Assembly: GCF_000787855.1 (NCBI RefSeq)
Contig: NZ_BBPQ01000058.1
Location: 1 to 51,356 of the forward strand
Reading direction: 5' to 3'
Source of the DNA: Streptacidiphilus anmyonensis
Lineage (GTDB): Bacteria; Actinomycetota; Actinomycetes; Streptomycetales; Streptomycetaceae
Length of the DNA: 51,356 nt
Positions 15,902-25,348 of the stretch are shown here, in pieces. Every line of letters begins with the position of its first letter. The first letter of the stretch is position 1. The position numbers and the translations under genes were made by a program. The notes below the pieces were generated by a model. It saw only the letters and a program-made list of their open reading frames with translations. It made no database searches and was not told where the DNA came from.

Positions 15902-17631
15902 GGCTGCTCTCCCTTGTGCTCGTGGCCGACCGGCAACTCCCCCTTCGCCTGGACGGTGCGCAGTGGCGGATGGGTGGGGTCGGGGTCGACCTCCGGGTGG
16001 TGCAGGTCGAAGGCGGGGCTGTCGGAGCGGATCCGGGGAATGGCACGGAAGTTGTGGCGCGGCGGTGGGCACGAAGTGGCCCACTCCAAGGCGCGTCCCC
16101 AGCCCCACGGGTCGTCCTCCTCCACCCGCTTTCCATAACGGCCGGTGTGCCAGACGTTGTAGACGAACACCAGGGTCGACGCGCCGAGGACGAACGCTCC
16201 GCAGGACGAGATCAGGTTAAGGGTGGTGAATCCGTCCGCCGGGAGGTAGTCGGCGTAGCGTCGGGGCATGCCCTCCGCGCCCAGCCAGTGCTGGACCAGG
16301 AAGGTGGTGTGGAAGCCGACGAAGAGCAGCCAGAAGTGGATCTTCCCGAGCCGCTCGTCGAGCATTTTGCCGGTGAACTTGGGCCACCAGAAGGTGTATC
16401 CGCCGAAGGTCGCGAACGCGATGGTGCCGAAGAGCACGTAGTGCAGGTGTGCGACGACGAAGTAGCTGTCGCTGACATGGAAGTCGATCGGCGGCGAGGC
16501 GAGCAGCACGCCCGTCAGCCCGCCGAACAGGAAGGTCACCAGGAAGCCGATGCACCACAGCATGGGTGTCTCGAAGGAGAGGCTGCCCCGCCACATCGTG
16601 CCGATCCAGGAGAAGAACTTCACCCCGGTGGGCACCGCGATCAGGAAGGAGGCGAGGGAGAAGAACGGCAGCAGCACCTGGCCGGTGACGAACATGTGGT
16701 GCGCCCACACCGAGGCGGACAGCGCTGTGATGCTGATCGTCGCGCCGATCATCCCGTAGTAGCCGAAAACCGGTCTACGGCTGAACACCGGGATGATCTC
16801 CGTGACGATGCCGAAGAAGGGCAGCGCGACGATGTAGACCTCAGGGTGGCCGAAGAACCAGAACAGGTGCTGCCACAACAGCGCCCCGCCGTTGGCCGCG
16901 TCGAACACGTGCGCGCCGAAGCGCCGGTCCGCCTGCAGGCACAGCAGCGCCGCGGTGAGCACCGGGAAGGCGAAGAGCGCCAGGATCGAGGTGAACAGCA
17001 CGTTCCAGGTGAAGATCGGCATCCGGAACAGCGTCATCCCCGGCGCGCGCAGGCAGATGATCGTGGTAACGAAGTTGACGGAGCCGAAGATCGTGCTGAA
17101 ACCGGCGACCACCAGCCCGGTGATCCACAGGTCGGGCCCGGTGCCGGGGGAGAAGATCGGGCCGTTCAGCGGCGCGTAGGCGAACCAGCCGAAGGCCGCG
17201 GCCCCGTCGCGGGTGAGGAACCCGGCGAGCACCATCAGGCCGCCCAGCAGGAACGCCCAGTAGGTGAAGGCGTTGAGCCGGGGGAAGGCCACATCGGGCG
17301 CGCCGATCTGCAACGGCATGATCCAGTTCGCGAAGCCGGTGAACGTCGGTGTCGCGAACAGCAGCAGCATGATCGTGCCGTGCTCGGTCAGCAACTGGTT
17401 GTACTGCTCGTGGGAGAAGAACTGCATCCCCGGCTGCGCCAGCTCCGCCCGCATCATCATCGCCAGCAGCCCACCGACCAGGAAGAAACCGAAGGTGGTG
17501 ACCAGGTACATGCTGCCGATGACCTTGTGGTCGGTCGTGGTCACCCAGCGCAGCACGGTCCTTGCCCCACCCTGGATGCGGGCGTCGGCGGCCTGCGGCG
17601 TTGACACAGCGCTGGCCTGATCCGAAGTCAC
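15898..17631 (-). CDS. ctaD: cytochrome c oxidase subunit I
   Basis: The 577-residue product is full length for aa3-type subunit I with twelve predicted helices. Haem a ligand region [10 protein letters not shown] is near residue 85; the copper B and cross-linked His-Tyr site is in [15 protein letters not shown] (about 245); the second copper ligands are HHMF (about 295); the haem ligands HLHYVLFG are near 380. The K and D channel regions are also visible (TLSAS-like ISITALSAS). It catalyses oxygen reduction in the membrane. Subunits II and III are not next to it, so it must use copies coded elsewhere. It is followed at once by ctaF. Confidence 0.95.
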   Translation of the reverse strand: MTSDQASAVSTPQAADARIQGGARTVLRWVTTTDHKVIGSMYLVTTFGFFLVGGLLAMMMRAELAQPGMQFFSHEQYNQLLTEHGTIMLLLFATPTFTGFANWIMPLQIGAPDVAFPRLNAFTYWAFLLGGLMVLAGFLTRDGAAAFGWFAYAPLNGPIFSPGTGPDLWITGLVVAGFSTIFGSVNFVTTIICLRAPGMTLFRMPIFTWNVLFTSILALFAFPVLTAALLCLQADRRFGAHVFDAANGGALLWQHLFWFFGHPEVYIVALPFFGIVTEIIPVFSRRPVFGYYGMIGATISITALSASVWAHHMFVTGQVLLPFFSLASFLIAVPTGVKFFSWIGTMWRGSLSFETPMLWCIGFLVTFLFGGLTGVLLASPPIDFHVSDSYFVVAHLHYVLFGTIAFATFGGYTFWWPKFTGKMLDERLGKIHFWLLFVGFHTTFLVQHWLGAEGMPRRYADYLPADGFTTLNLISSCGAFVLGASTLVFVYNVWHTGRYGKRVEEDDPWGWGRALEWATSCPPPRHNFRAIPRIRSDSPAFDLHHPEVDPDPTHPPLRTVQAKGELPVGHEHKGEQP

Positions 17632-18287
17632 GCCCTCTACCCCGTCGCCGTGTTGTCGGTGGGACGGGACTCGTGGGCGCGCTCGGCACGAAAGCGGTCC
17701 GGCCTCACCGCGACCGGTCGGGTCGAACCGCTCGGGCCGACCGCAGCCCGGGCGCCCGTAGGTTCATGCCGTAGAGGCGGGACGACGCGGCGCATATGCG
17801 CGTGGGGCACTGGCCGCCGAGGACCGACCCCTGGAGCAGTTCGGACAACAGCCAAGACCATGGCGACCCGCCTTGGAGTACCGGCGCGGACATTGATCGT
17901 TCACGCTAGCGCTGTTGATCCGCCGGAAGCGGGAGGCGCGAGGTCCGAAAGCGAAACCCGTGCGCCCGAAACGAGAGCGGAGAGGAGGTGGGGTGCTATG
18001 AGATCCGGAAACGCTGACCGGGTCGGCCGAGCGTCGCCGGGGTCACTCCGATTCTGTCGGCCTGCCTGACGGGCAGGTTGCCCCGGACGGACTCAGCGCG
18101 GCGCTCGGTGCCATCCTCCCGCGGGGGTGATCAGGCGTGGTGCAGGCGCTCCCGCAGGATCGCCTCTGGGGCTGTGAAAGGGTCAGCGGGTATTTGGACG
18201 CCCGGATGGGTGGTCGGGGTGTGGGGATCTTCCGGTCACGGGTGTCGACCGGACGACCGATGTTCGGGTTCTGATCCCGGACCAGAG
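17632..18287. other. 656-bp gap between ctaD and the aconitase gene
   Basis: It should contain the ctaD promoter (minus strand) and the end of the aconitase transcript. No convincing gene was found. Just below 18240 on the minus strand a 33-codon stretch without a start codon ends TAPEAILRERLHHA, which looks like the tail of a lost gene. No operator of the TTGCA type is present. Confidence 0.4.
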
Positions 18288-20303
18288 CTACGTCATCCCG
18301 TCCTGAACGGATCTCGGGGCCGCCGGTTTCATGCTCGTTTCACGCCGCTGGCGGACCTGACCATGGGCTGGGATCGCGCCGCCCGCGAGTACGGCGAGGA
18401 GCTGGCGCGTCGACAGGCGGTGTGTGAGCTGGTAGTCGTCGTCCTTGGTCGCATTGTGCACCACGATGCAGTCGTCGCCGTTGGCGAGTGCAGCGCGCAG
18501 GCCGGGGAGTTCCAGCCAGTCGCCGGGCTCGATCCGGTCGTAGTCGCCGGGGTCGGTGAACTCCAGCGCCAGTACGCCGAAGTTGGCGAGGTTCTGCCAG
18601 TGGATGCGGGCGTACGACTTGGCCAGGACCGCCCGCAGGCCCAGCAGGCGCGGGGTGATCGCGGCGTGCTCGCGCGAGGAGCCCTGGCCGTAGTTCTCCC
18701 CCGCCACGATGACGTGCGGCCCCGCCTCGCGGGCCCGCTGCGGATAGTCGGGGTCGATCCGGGTCAGGGTGAAGTCAGCCAGTTTGGGCAGGTTGGAGCG
18801 GTAGGGCAGGGCCTGCGCCCCGGCCGGGGAGATCTCGTCGGTCGAGACGTCGTCACCGACCTTCAGCAGCACCGGCCCGTCGAACCGTTCGGGCAGCGGG
18901 TCGAGCTCGGGCAGGGCGGAGATGTTGGGTCCGCGCACCAGCTTCACCGCCCGCGCTCGGTCGGGCCCCAGCGGGGCCTCCAGCGTCGCGCCGTCCGCCG
19001 CCGCGCGCTCGGGCAGGTCCAGTCGCGGCGGCTCGACGCCCTCGCGGTGGGCCCAGACACGCGGGTCCTCGATCGCCCCGGTCAGCGCGGAGGCTGCGGC
19101 CGTCTCCGGGGAGCAGAGCCAGACCCGGTCGTCCGGCGTGCCGGAGCGGCCGGGGAAGTTGCGCGGGAAGGTGCGCAACGACGCGCCGCCCGACGCCGGC
19201 GCCTGGCCCATGCCGATGCAGCCCAGGCAGCCCGCCTGGTGCAGCCGGGCCCCCGCCGCGACCAGGTCGAAGACGGCCCCCATCCGGGTCAGGTCGAGCA
19301 GCAGCTGGCGCGAGGTCGGGTTGACGTCGAAACTCAGCCCGGGGGCGACGTGACGTCCGCTCACCATGGCGGCGGCCGTGGCGAAGTCCCGCAGGCCGGG
19401 GTTGGCGGAGGAGCCGATGACGACCTGGGTGAGCGGCACGCCGGCGGCCTCCAGCACGGGCACGACCTTGCCCGGCGAGGACGGCATGGCGACCAGCGGG
19501 GCGAGCGTCGACAGGTCGACCGTCTCCTGAAGGTCGTAGCAGGCGCCCTCGTCCGCGGCGAGCGGCCGGTACGCGTCCTCCCGTCCCTCGGCGCCGAGGA
19601 ACTCGCGCACCCGCTCGTCCGCGGGGAAGACGCTGGCGGTCGCGCCCAGCTCCGCGCCCATGTTGGCGATGACGTGCCGGTCCATCGCGCTCAGCGCGGC
19701 GAGCCCGGGGCCGTGGTACTCGAGGATCCGGCCCACGCCGCCCTTGACGCCGTGCCGTCGCAGCAGCTCCAGGATGACGTCCTTGGCGCTGACCCAGTCC
19801 GGCAGCTCCCCGTCCAGGCGGATGCCCCAGATCCGCGGCATGCGCAGCCGCAGCGGCTCCCCGGCCATGGCCAGCGCCACGTCGAGACCGCCCGTGCCGA
19901 TGGCCAGCATGCCGAGCGCGCCGCCGGCGCAGGTGTGGGAGTCGGAGCCGATCAGCAGCTTGCCGGGCACGCCGAAGCGCTGCATGTGAACGGGGTGGGA
20001 GACGCCGTTGCCGGGCCCGGAGTACCACAGGCCGAACCGCTGGGCCGCGGACCGCAGGAAGAGGTGGTCCTCGGCGTTGCGGGCGTCGGCCTGCAGGATG
20101 TTGTGGTCGACGTACTGGACGCTCGGCTCGGTGTGCACCCGGTCCAGACCGAGGGCCTCCAGCTCCTGCATGACCAGCGTGCCGGTGGCGTCCTGGGTGA
20201 GCGTCTGGTCCACGCGCAGCGCTATCTCCTCGCCCGCCACCGCCTCGCCTGCGGTGAGATGGTCGGCGATCAGCTGCTGTGCGAGCGTCCTCGGACTGGT
20301 CAC
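18288..20303 (-). CDS. aconitate hydratase family protein, short type
   Basis: The 671-residue product has the aconitase domains in order: SGPGNGVSHPVHMQRFG, LLIGSDSHTCAGGALGML (about 117-132), the cluster region LHQAGCLGCIGMGQAP (Cys 359 and 362) and the swivel domain with GDDVSTDEI and VAGENYGQGSSREHAAITPR (about 575). This matches the short single-chain aconitase branch rather than the 900-residue AcnA. Classical aconitases carry a third iron-sulfur Cys in GSCTN; here that position reads GSSANP, so it is Ser. Cluster binding may differ, or this may be normal for the branch. It would isomerise citrate or a homologue. It stands alone. Confidence 0.85.
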   Translation of the reverse strand: MTSPRTLAQQLIADHLTAGEAVAGEEIALRVDQTLTQDATGTLVMQELEALGLDRVHTEPSVQYVDHNILQADARNAEDHLFLRSAAQRFGLWYSGPGNGVSHPVHMQRFGVPGKLLIGSDSHTCAGGALGMLAIGTGGLDVALAMAGEPLRLRMPRIWGIRLDGELPDWVSAKDVILELLRRHGVKGGVGRILEYHGPGLAALSAMDRHVIANMGAELGATASVFPADERVREFLGAEGREDAYRPLAADEGACYDLQETVDLSTLAPLVAMPSSPGKVVPVLEAAGVPLTQVVIGSSANPGLRDFATAAAMVSGRHVAPGLSFDVNPTSRQLLLDLTRMGAVFDLVAAGARLHQAGCLGCIGMGQAPASGGASLRTFPRNFPGRSGTPDDRVWLCSPETAAASALTGAIEDPRVWAHREGVEPPRLDLPERAAADGATLEAPLGPDRARAVKLVRGPNISALPELDPLPERFDGPVLLKVGDDVSTDEISPAGAQALPYRSNLPKLADFTLTRIDPDYPQRAREAGPHVIVAGENYGQGSSREHAAITPRLLGLRAVLAKSYARIHWQNLANFGVLALEFTDPGDYDRIEPGDWLELPGLRAALANGDDCIVVHNATKDDDYQLTHRLSTRQLLAVLAGGAIPAHGQVRQRRETSMKPAAPRSVQDGMT

Positions 20304-20560
20304 GATCTTGCCTCCGCATCAGCGCTGTCCGCGATGGAACTGCGGCAACCCGCCGTGCAGGCCGACCGGGGGCCTGCGGGTGGCCCGGCCGCCGTTCCCG
20401 GCCCGAGGCGTACGCCCGTCCGTACAGGTGCGGCTGAGACGAGGAGCTGCCGACAACACTGTTCTTTCACAAGGCGTCTGACCTGCCTGTGCTATGTCAA
20501 ACAGGCCCTTCCACGACTTTCGGTCCTGCGTGGCGGCGATGCCCGGGAGGCCCGGCCCTT

Positions 20561-20803
20561 TCAGATCAATGGCTGGTCCAATGCCTCAGCGGCTGCGGTG
20601 CGGTAGACCTGCTCGCATGTCTCGCAGCAGCGGTCCAGATCGATCTCGGCCAGGTCCGCCAGGGGGCGGGCATCAGCTTCCTTGGCTACGGCGTGGCCGC
20701 ACAGGGAACGGAACTGTCCGGTTTCGACGACGTGCCAGAGGCGCGGGGGGCCGCCATCGTCCGGGGTGGCGCTCCATTCCTGTACGCGTAGTTCGTGCAC
20801 CAT
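20561..20803 (-). CDS. small conserved-looking protein with CxxC motif
   Basis: ATG 20803 is chosen; the 80-residue product starts MVHELRVQEWSATPDDGGPP. It has Cys and His in a pattern suggestive of metal binding: SLCGHAVAKE in the middle and DRCCETCEQVYRTAAAE near the end. Proteins of this size and layout are common in streptomycetes and have no known role. The ten extra codons upstream lack a ribosome site. It lies alone between the aconitase gene and decayed DNA. Confidence 0.6.
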   Translation of the reverse strand: MVHELRVQEWSATPDDGGPPRLWHVVETGQFRSLCGHAVAKEADARPLADLAEIDLDRCCETCEQVYRTAAAEALDQPLI

Positions 20804-20926
20804 GCCGCGCGCCTTCCCCGGTCCGCGGCACATACACCTTGGACTGACCCGAGGCCGGATCGGATGGCGGCCGCACCTCTCCTGGGCGCCGGGCCGTCGC
20901 CGTCGCGCAGGGCACCGCCTTCGAAG

Positions 20927-21180
20927 TTATGACCCGGCGGTCGTGGTGCGGTAGTGCGGCGAGTCGAAGTCCGCGGGCTCCGGCAGGGGGACGGCGGCCG
21001 CGTTCCCCGGGTCGCAGGCCAAGACGAAGACCAGTCTGGCCGCACCGCTCCGCCCGCGATGCGCTCACCGGCGCACGCGGTCCCGAGAGCGTGCAGCGGG
21101 CGCACGTCCGCGGAGCGCGCGAGCGGGTACCAGAACTCCGGGTTCGCACCGATGGGTCGAACGTCGGGGCCATCGACAGC
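20927..21180 (-). pseudogene. remnant resembling a Rieske-type oxygenase
   Basis: Two minus-strand frames join into one protein fragment. The first gives DVRPIGANPEFWYPLARSAD followed by ACAGERIAGGAVRP, resembling the N-terminus of Rieske non-haem iron oxygenases (the FWYPLARS region). The second picks up with RLVFVLACDPGNAAAVPLPE and ends HYRTTTAGS at 20927, similar to the region after the Rieske cluster. The cluster-binding CxH motifs themselves are missing, so DNA has been deleted between them, and no start codon remains. The family resemblance is from motif memory only. Confidence 0.35.
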
Positions 21181-21476
21181 GGTCGGGGAGTCACGGTCAG
21201 CTGAGGACGGCTCGTGGCGTAGGCGGACGGCTCAGCGGGCTTCGGCTGGTCAATGGCCTCTCCTCATACGGTGGACCTGAACATTCCCGCCTCCATGGAC
21301 GAAACCCGCCCCCAGCGCGAAAACGAACGGCATCGTGTTCGGGCAGGTCGTCGGCCCCGGGCTTCCGTCTCGTGCCCGCTTCCGAGCGGCTGCGACCGTC
21401 CGCTCCAACCTCGATCCGCGAACGAGTGAAGCGGGGCCGGATGCCGAAAGACCGTGAGTGACGGAGGAATCGGCGA

Positions 21477-22844
21477 TCAGCCGGTGCCTCCGGCCATGGC
21501 CTGCTGGTCGGCGAGGGCGATGGCCAGTTCGCCAGCGGCGGTGGGGTGGAATGGCGCCTGGCCGGCGGGGCCCTGGACGAAGGGCTGCCGGTCGCACAGC
21601 TGGTGCCCGCTGAAGTCCGGTTGTACGGCGGCGAAGCCCGACGCCAGGGCGCCGTTGCGCAGGATCGTGTTGAGCTGGCTGAGCCGACTCCGCATTTGCT
21701 TGGCCTTGGCGGTGGTGAGTCCTTCACTGGCGAGGCAGCCAGTGCTCGTGCCGAAGGGGTCGTAGTACTCGTTGACGATGACGGAGGGGTGGCCGGGCAG
21801 GGCGGCCAGGTGGGTGAGCAGGCTCTGGTAGTCGAGGGTGAATCGCGTGAGCTGGGCCCGGAAGTAGGCATTGGTGGCGCGGTCGTCGCAGGTGGGTGAG
21901 GCAGCGCACAGGCGGGTCAGATCGGCCCAGTGGACGTCGTTCGCGCCGATGCTGACGATCACGTAGCGGGCGTCGGTGGCACGCTGGGCCTCGGACAGCT
22001 CAGGCGGCGCGGCCTGGGTGCCCAGGATCTGCGGGCCGAGCAGGCCGTCACGGATCGTGGCGCCAGAGCAGCCGAGGTTGAGCACCGTCCAGTGGTTCGC
22101 CGACGCGAGCTTGGCGGCGTAGGAGTCGGCGCTGCGCCCGCAGGCTCGGTCCAGGGCGGTGGCGTGGGCGAGCGCGCGGTTGCCGACGGCGGCGGCGGTC
22201 GAGTCGCCGATCACCACGGCGGTGACCTGGCCGAGCGGCGGCCCGGTGGCCGGGGGCACGGGGGTAAGCGGGCCGCGGCCGACCAGGTCGGCGAGGGTGT
22301 GCACACTTCGTAGTGCAGCGGGCGTCCTGGAGGCGAGGAGGGCGAAGCCGACCGTGTTGAGCGCGCACACCGCGACCAGGCCCGCGGCCAGAAGGCATGC
22401 CGTCCGCCGACGTGTCATGCGGTGCAGGCCGGCGAACGCGAGCAGCACGGTCACCGTGATGCCTGCTGCGATCACGGACTCCCACGCGGCGTAGCGGATC
22501 CAGCCCTGAGCCAGGCTGTGTCCGATGACGGCCAGACCTGATTGGCCGCCGTTGTGCAGGAGCTGCGTCACCGCGGCGCCCGGCGTGATGTGGGTCAGGT
22601 CCAGCCGCGGCCGGATCGGGCCGTCGAACCGGGGCACCGTGGCGATCCGCTGGCCGAACAGGTCCAGCTCGCCCGGCCCGGACAGGCTCAGACCCGGAGA
22701 GGCGGCCCCGACGGCGACCGTCTGGCCGGCGGCGCTGACCGACTGCAGCGGGGCGATCCGTACCGCCAGCCACATAGACGCCAGCGCCACCGCGAGCACA
22801 CCCGCGAGCGGGGCGGCCGCCAAGGCCACTCGCCGCCACCACAC
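21477..22844 (-). CDS. membrane-anchored SGNH (GDSL) hydrolase
   Basis: GTG 22844 is favoured because GGCGGAGG lies upstream and the product then starts VWWRRVALAAAPLAGVLAVA, a proper first membrane helix. The product has a second pair of helices near residues 130-175 and then a large extracellular SGNH hydrolase domain: block I VVIGDSTAAAVG (catalytic Ser), an oxyanion Gly/Asn block ending SIGANDVHW, and block V FHPTAAG (catalytic His and Asp partner). It probably de-esterifies a cell-wall or exopolysaccharide substrate outside the membrane. Cys pairs around CAASPTCDD suggest disulfides, consistent with the DsbA/VKOR genes elsewhere in the window. Substrate unknown. Confidence 0.8.
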   Translation of the reverse strand: MWWRRVALAAAPLAGVLAVALASMWLAVRIAPLQSVSAAGQTVAVGAASPGLSLSGPGELDLFGQRIATVPRFDGPIRPRLDLTHITPGAAVTQLLHNGGQSGLAVIGHSLAQGWIRYAAWESVIAAGITVTVLLAFAGLHRMTRRRTACLLAAGLVAVCALNTVGFALLASRTPAALRSVHTLADLVGRGPLTPVPPATGPPLGQVTAVVIGDSTAAAVGNRALAHATALDRACGRSADSYAAKLASANHWTVLNLGCSGATIRDGLLGPQILGTQAAPPELSEAQRATDARYVIVSIGANDVHWADLTRLCAASPTCDDRATNAYFRAQLTRFTLDYQSLLTHLAALPGHPSVIVNEYYDPFGTSTGCLASEGLTTAKAKQMRSRLSQLNTILRNGALASGFAAVQPDFSGHQLCDRQPFVQGPAGQAPFHPTAAGELAIALADQQAMAGGTG

Positions 22845-23127
22845 CGGACCAACCACCTCCGCCTCACGGACGGAATACCGGAACTCCTCCCGTCCTCGTG
22901 CAGTAGTCCCCGCGGGGCCCCTGCCCAACGCGCCCCGTGCGAACACCAGGCATGAAGGATCGGTTTGTCCGGGACGAAGCCGGGCAGGCGCGGCATCAGT
23001 GAGGGCTTCGGAGATCTGCTTCCCGATGCCCCTGAAGCGAACCGATCCCGCGTTCGCGCATCACTTGGGGGCGAGTCCGGACGGGCGGTGACAACCAGTA
23101 CGGACAGTGCCAGGAATGGAGGCGGCC

Positions 23128-23847
23128 GTGGACTGGTGGCAGTCACTGATCACAGGGCTCGTGGTTTTCGCCGTCGTGGTGCTGCCCATCGCCCTGGTCA
23201 CGACCGACCGCCGACGACGCGGAGTGATCGCGCTCCCTCGGCACCACCCACACACCGGCACAGGCGTGACGAAGAAAGAGCCGACGGGCGCGCTCACGAT
23301 GGGCCGCACCCTGACAGGACGGCCTGTGGTCACACTCACCGGCGATCACGTCGCAGACGTCAAGGACATCGTGTTCGACCCGGCTGACGGCACAGTCCGC
23401 TGCTTCACCCTCGCCACCCGTGCCCTGCTGCCACGGCGGCTCAGCTCCTTGCTGCTGTGGCAGGACGTGAACGCTCTCGGCCCCGACGCGGTCATGATCC
23501 GGGACCGGGCGGCTCTGTCCGCGCCCGAGAAGCTGGGTGAGGACCTGGGAACCGGGAGCAAGGTCGTCGGAGCCCGGCTCCTCACCGATGCCGGAACCGA
23601 CATCGGACGGGTCGCCGACGTCGTCTTCGGCCTCGACGGCCACGCTCATGTCGTCGGCTGCGCGAGCGAGTCAGGACATCGGTTCGGTCGGCGCGTGAGA
23701 GTACTGCTGCCCATCCCGCTCCCCGTGCCCATCTCTCGGGAGCGCGTGGTTGTCCCGGCCCAGATCACCGACTGCCAGGCCGAGGGCCTCGACGCCTTCC
23801 CCGAGGCCAGGGCGAAGCTCCTGGCACAAATGCACGGGAGCGCGTGA
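23128..23847 (+). CDS. membrane-associated PRC-barrel protein
   Basis: GTG 23128 fits best: GGAGG lies 5 bp upstream and the product opens with a membrane helix (WWQSLITGLVVFAVVVLPIA). Two PRC-barrel repeats follow, each with the typical opening: LTGDHVADVKDIVFDPADGT (about 70-90) and DAGTDIGRVADVVFGLDGHA (about 155-175). PRC barrels bind other proteins or RNA and are found in ribosome maturation and photosynthetic reaction-centre proteins; the role here is unknown. Its stop overlaps the next PRC-barrel gene, so the pair is co-translated. Confidence 0.7.
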   Translation: MDWWQSLITGLVVFAVVVLPIALVTTDRRRRGVIALPRHHPHTGTGVTKKEPTGALTMGRTLTGRPVVTLTGDHVADVKDIVFDPADGTVRCFTLATRALLPRRLSSLLLWQDVNALGPDAVMIRDRAALSAPEKLGEDLGTGSKVVGARLLTDAGTDIGRVADVVFGLDGHAHVVGCASESGHRFGRRVRVLLPIPLPVPISRERVVVPAQITDCQAEGLDAFPEARAKLLAQMHGSA

Positions 23848-24278
23848 TGTTGTTCAGCCAGATGACAGGGCGCATCGTTGTCGACCCGGACACCGCCGAG
23901 ACCACAGCCAAGGTCACCGGCGTCCGCATCGCCCCGTCGCCCCCACACATCACCCACATCACCGCCCTCACCGTCGATGCCGACGGCCGACAGCGGCGCC
24001 TGCCCTGGCCGGACATCCACGCGATCGGCCCCGACGCCGTCATCGCCAAGCTGACCGCCGTCCCCGCCCCACCGAGCACGGTGGTTGAGACCGACCCCGT
24101 CGGCAAGGTCCTGCTGACCGAGACCGGCCGACAACTCGGCATCGTCCAGGATGGCGAGTTCGACGAGGCGGACGGGCATCTGATCCGAATCCTGACCGCC
24201 GGCACCGCGGTCGACGGGCAGGAGCTGCTCGGCGCGGGGCACTACGCCGTCGTTGTCGCACCGGTCCACCACCTGTGA
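23847..24278 (+). CDS. small PRC-barrel protein
   Basis: ATG 23847 shares bases with the stop of the previous gene (TGATG). The 143-residue soluble product has one clear and one weak PRC-like repeat (IVVDPDTAETTAKVTGVRIA; ETGRQLGIVQDGEFDEADGH). No membrane segment or signal is visible. The coupled translation with the membrane-bound PRC protein implies that the two act together, perhaps as a complex at the membrane. No known function. Confidence 0.65.
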   Translation: MLFSQMTGRIVVDPDTAETTAKVTGVRIAPSPPHITHITALTVDADGRQRRLPWPDIHAIGPDAVIAKLTAVPAPPSTVVETDPVGKVLLTETGRQLGIVQDGEFDEADGHLIRILTAGTAVDGQELLGAGHYAVVVAPVHHL

Positions 24279-24687
24279 CCGGGCCCAGGCCGCCGTCCAC
24301 GTAGCGCACTCGGGAACGCCTTCCGATCCCTCGCTTCCCGAGTCCCCCGCTTCGAATCGAGGCCGGCGTACAAGCGGGCGGGGAGGCTGGCCTCCGCCCG
24401 GGGAGCTCTCGTTCGACGTAAGACAACGGCTACTGAGAAGCGCTGTGCCCCTTGATGTGGCGGATCCAAGGTGAACCGGACGGGTTGGGGCGTGCGTTGG
24501 CGCAGACCACGATCCTGCGCATCCTGATCCTGGGCGGAGGCATCCAGCCAATACCAGTGGGTCGTCCTCGTCGTGGGGCAGGGCCTCGTGCTCCGCTTGC
24601 TGCGCGAACACGCAGAGGATTCGTCGGGCGTCTCGCCCGTTGATCACTCCCGGGCCTGCCGTCGCGGCAGCACACTGGACGCGAGGC
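24279..24687. other. 409-bp gap before the TetR operon
   Basis: No convincing gene is seen on either strand, and the stretch is somewhat less GC-biased than the flanking genes. It separates the PRC-barrel pair from the TetR-ABC operon and should contain the promoter of the latter near its right end, just before the operator at 24688-24713. Confidence 0.4.
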
Positions 24688-24713
24688 TGTACAAGTGTTT
24701 AGCATGCTGTACA
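24688..24713. promoter_or_regulatory. probable TetR operator: two TGTACA hexamers 20 bp apart
   Basis: TGTACA occurs at 24688-24693 and 24708-24713, with GC before each (GCTGTACA twice). The 20-bp spacing is about two helical turns. The second copy overlaps the ATG of the TetR gene. This is a common layout for auto-repressing TetR proteins, so the adjacent regulator is the likely ligand. No other copy of the pair was noticed in the window. Confidence 0.55.
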
Positions 24714-25348
24714 TGCGTTCAGTCAGGGACGATCGGACCGCTCGGGCGGTCATCCGGGACGAGGCCCTGCGGCTGTTCGCCGCCCGCGGCCCGGATGGGG
24801 TGTCGGTGCGGCAGATCGCTGCGGCGGCCGGGGTGTCGCCGGCGTTGGTCGTCCATCACTTCGGTTCGAAGGAGGGCCTGCGCGAAGTGGTCGACCAACA
24901 CGTGCTCGACACGTTCGATCAGGCACTGGCCGAGATGACCCGGCCGGGTGCCCCGGGTCTGTACGACCCCGCTGCCACGGGCTCGCTGGCGGAGGCGGTG
25001 CTGCGACACCTGCCGCCGGACTCGCCGCTGCCCGGCTACCTGCGGCGACTGCTGCTCGACGACAGCGAGGCGGGCCGGACCCTGTTCCGGCGCCTGTTCA
25101 CCGTCAGCCAGGGCGTTCTGTCCACCCTGTCGCAGGCCGGACTGGCCAGCGAGGGCAACGATCCGGCCGTGCGGGCCGCCTTCTTGATGGCCAACGACCT
25201 GGCGGTCCTGCTCCTGCGTGACCGCCTCACCGAGGTCCTCGGAGTGGACCCCTTCTCGCCGGACGGCATGCGCCGGTGGGCGTCCGAGGTGATCGCCGTC
25301 TACGGCTCCGGTCTGCTGGCCGCCGCGCCGCGCGAGGAGGAGCCGTGA
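24713..25348 (+). CDS. TetR-family transcriptional regulator
   Basis: The start could be ATG 24713, ATG 24704 or GTG 24695; ATG 24713 gives MRSVRDDRTARAVIRDEALR, normal for the family, and suggests a leaderless or very short leader. The helix-turn-helix is clear: GVSVRQIAAAAGVSPALVVH with HFGSKEGLREVV following (about residues 33-60). The remaining 150 residues form the ligand-binding helices. The stop overlaps the GTG of the ABC ATPase (GTGA), so it is the first gene of a three-gene exporter operon and probably represses it in the absence of the exported compound. Confidence 0.85.
   Translation: MRSVRDDRTARAVIRDEALRLFAARGPDGVSVRQIAAAAGVSPALVVHHFGSKEGLREVVDQHVLDTFDQALAEMTRPGAPGLYDPAATGSLAEAVLRHLPPDSPLPGYLRRLLLDDSEAGRTLFRRLFTVSQGVLSTLSQAGLASEGNDPAVRAAFLMANDLAVLLLRDRLTEVLGVDPFSPDGMRRWASEVIAVYGSGLLAAAPREEEP

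Noticed and set aside
13749-16136. Very long minus-strand open frame opposite qcrB
   Set aside because: It is an antisense shadow caused by the high-GC codon bias of qcrB; its protein is Arg/Gln/Pro-rich and has no domain.
18078-20606. 842-codon + strand open frame
   Set aside because: It is antisense to the aconitase gene and shows no protein family features.
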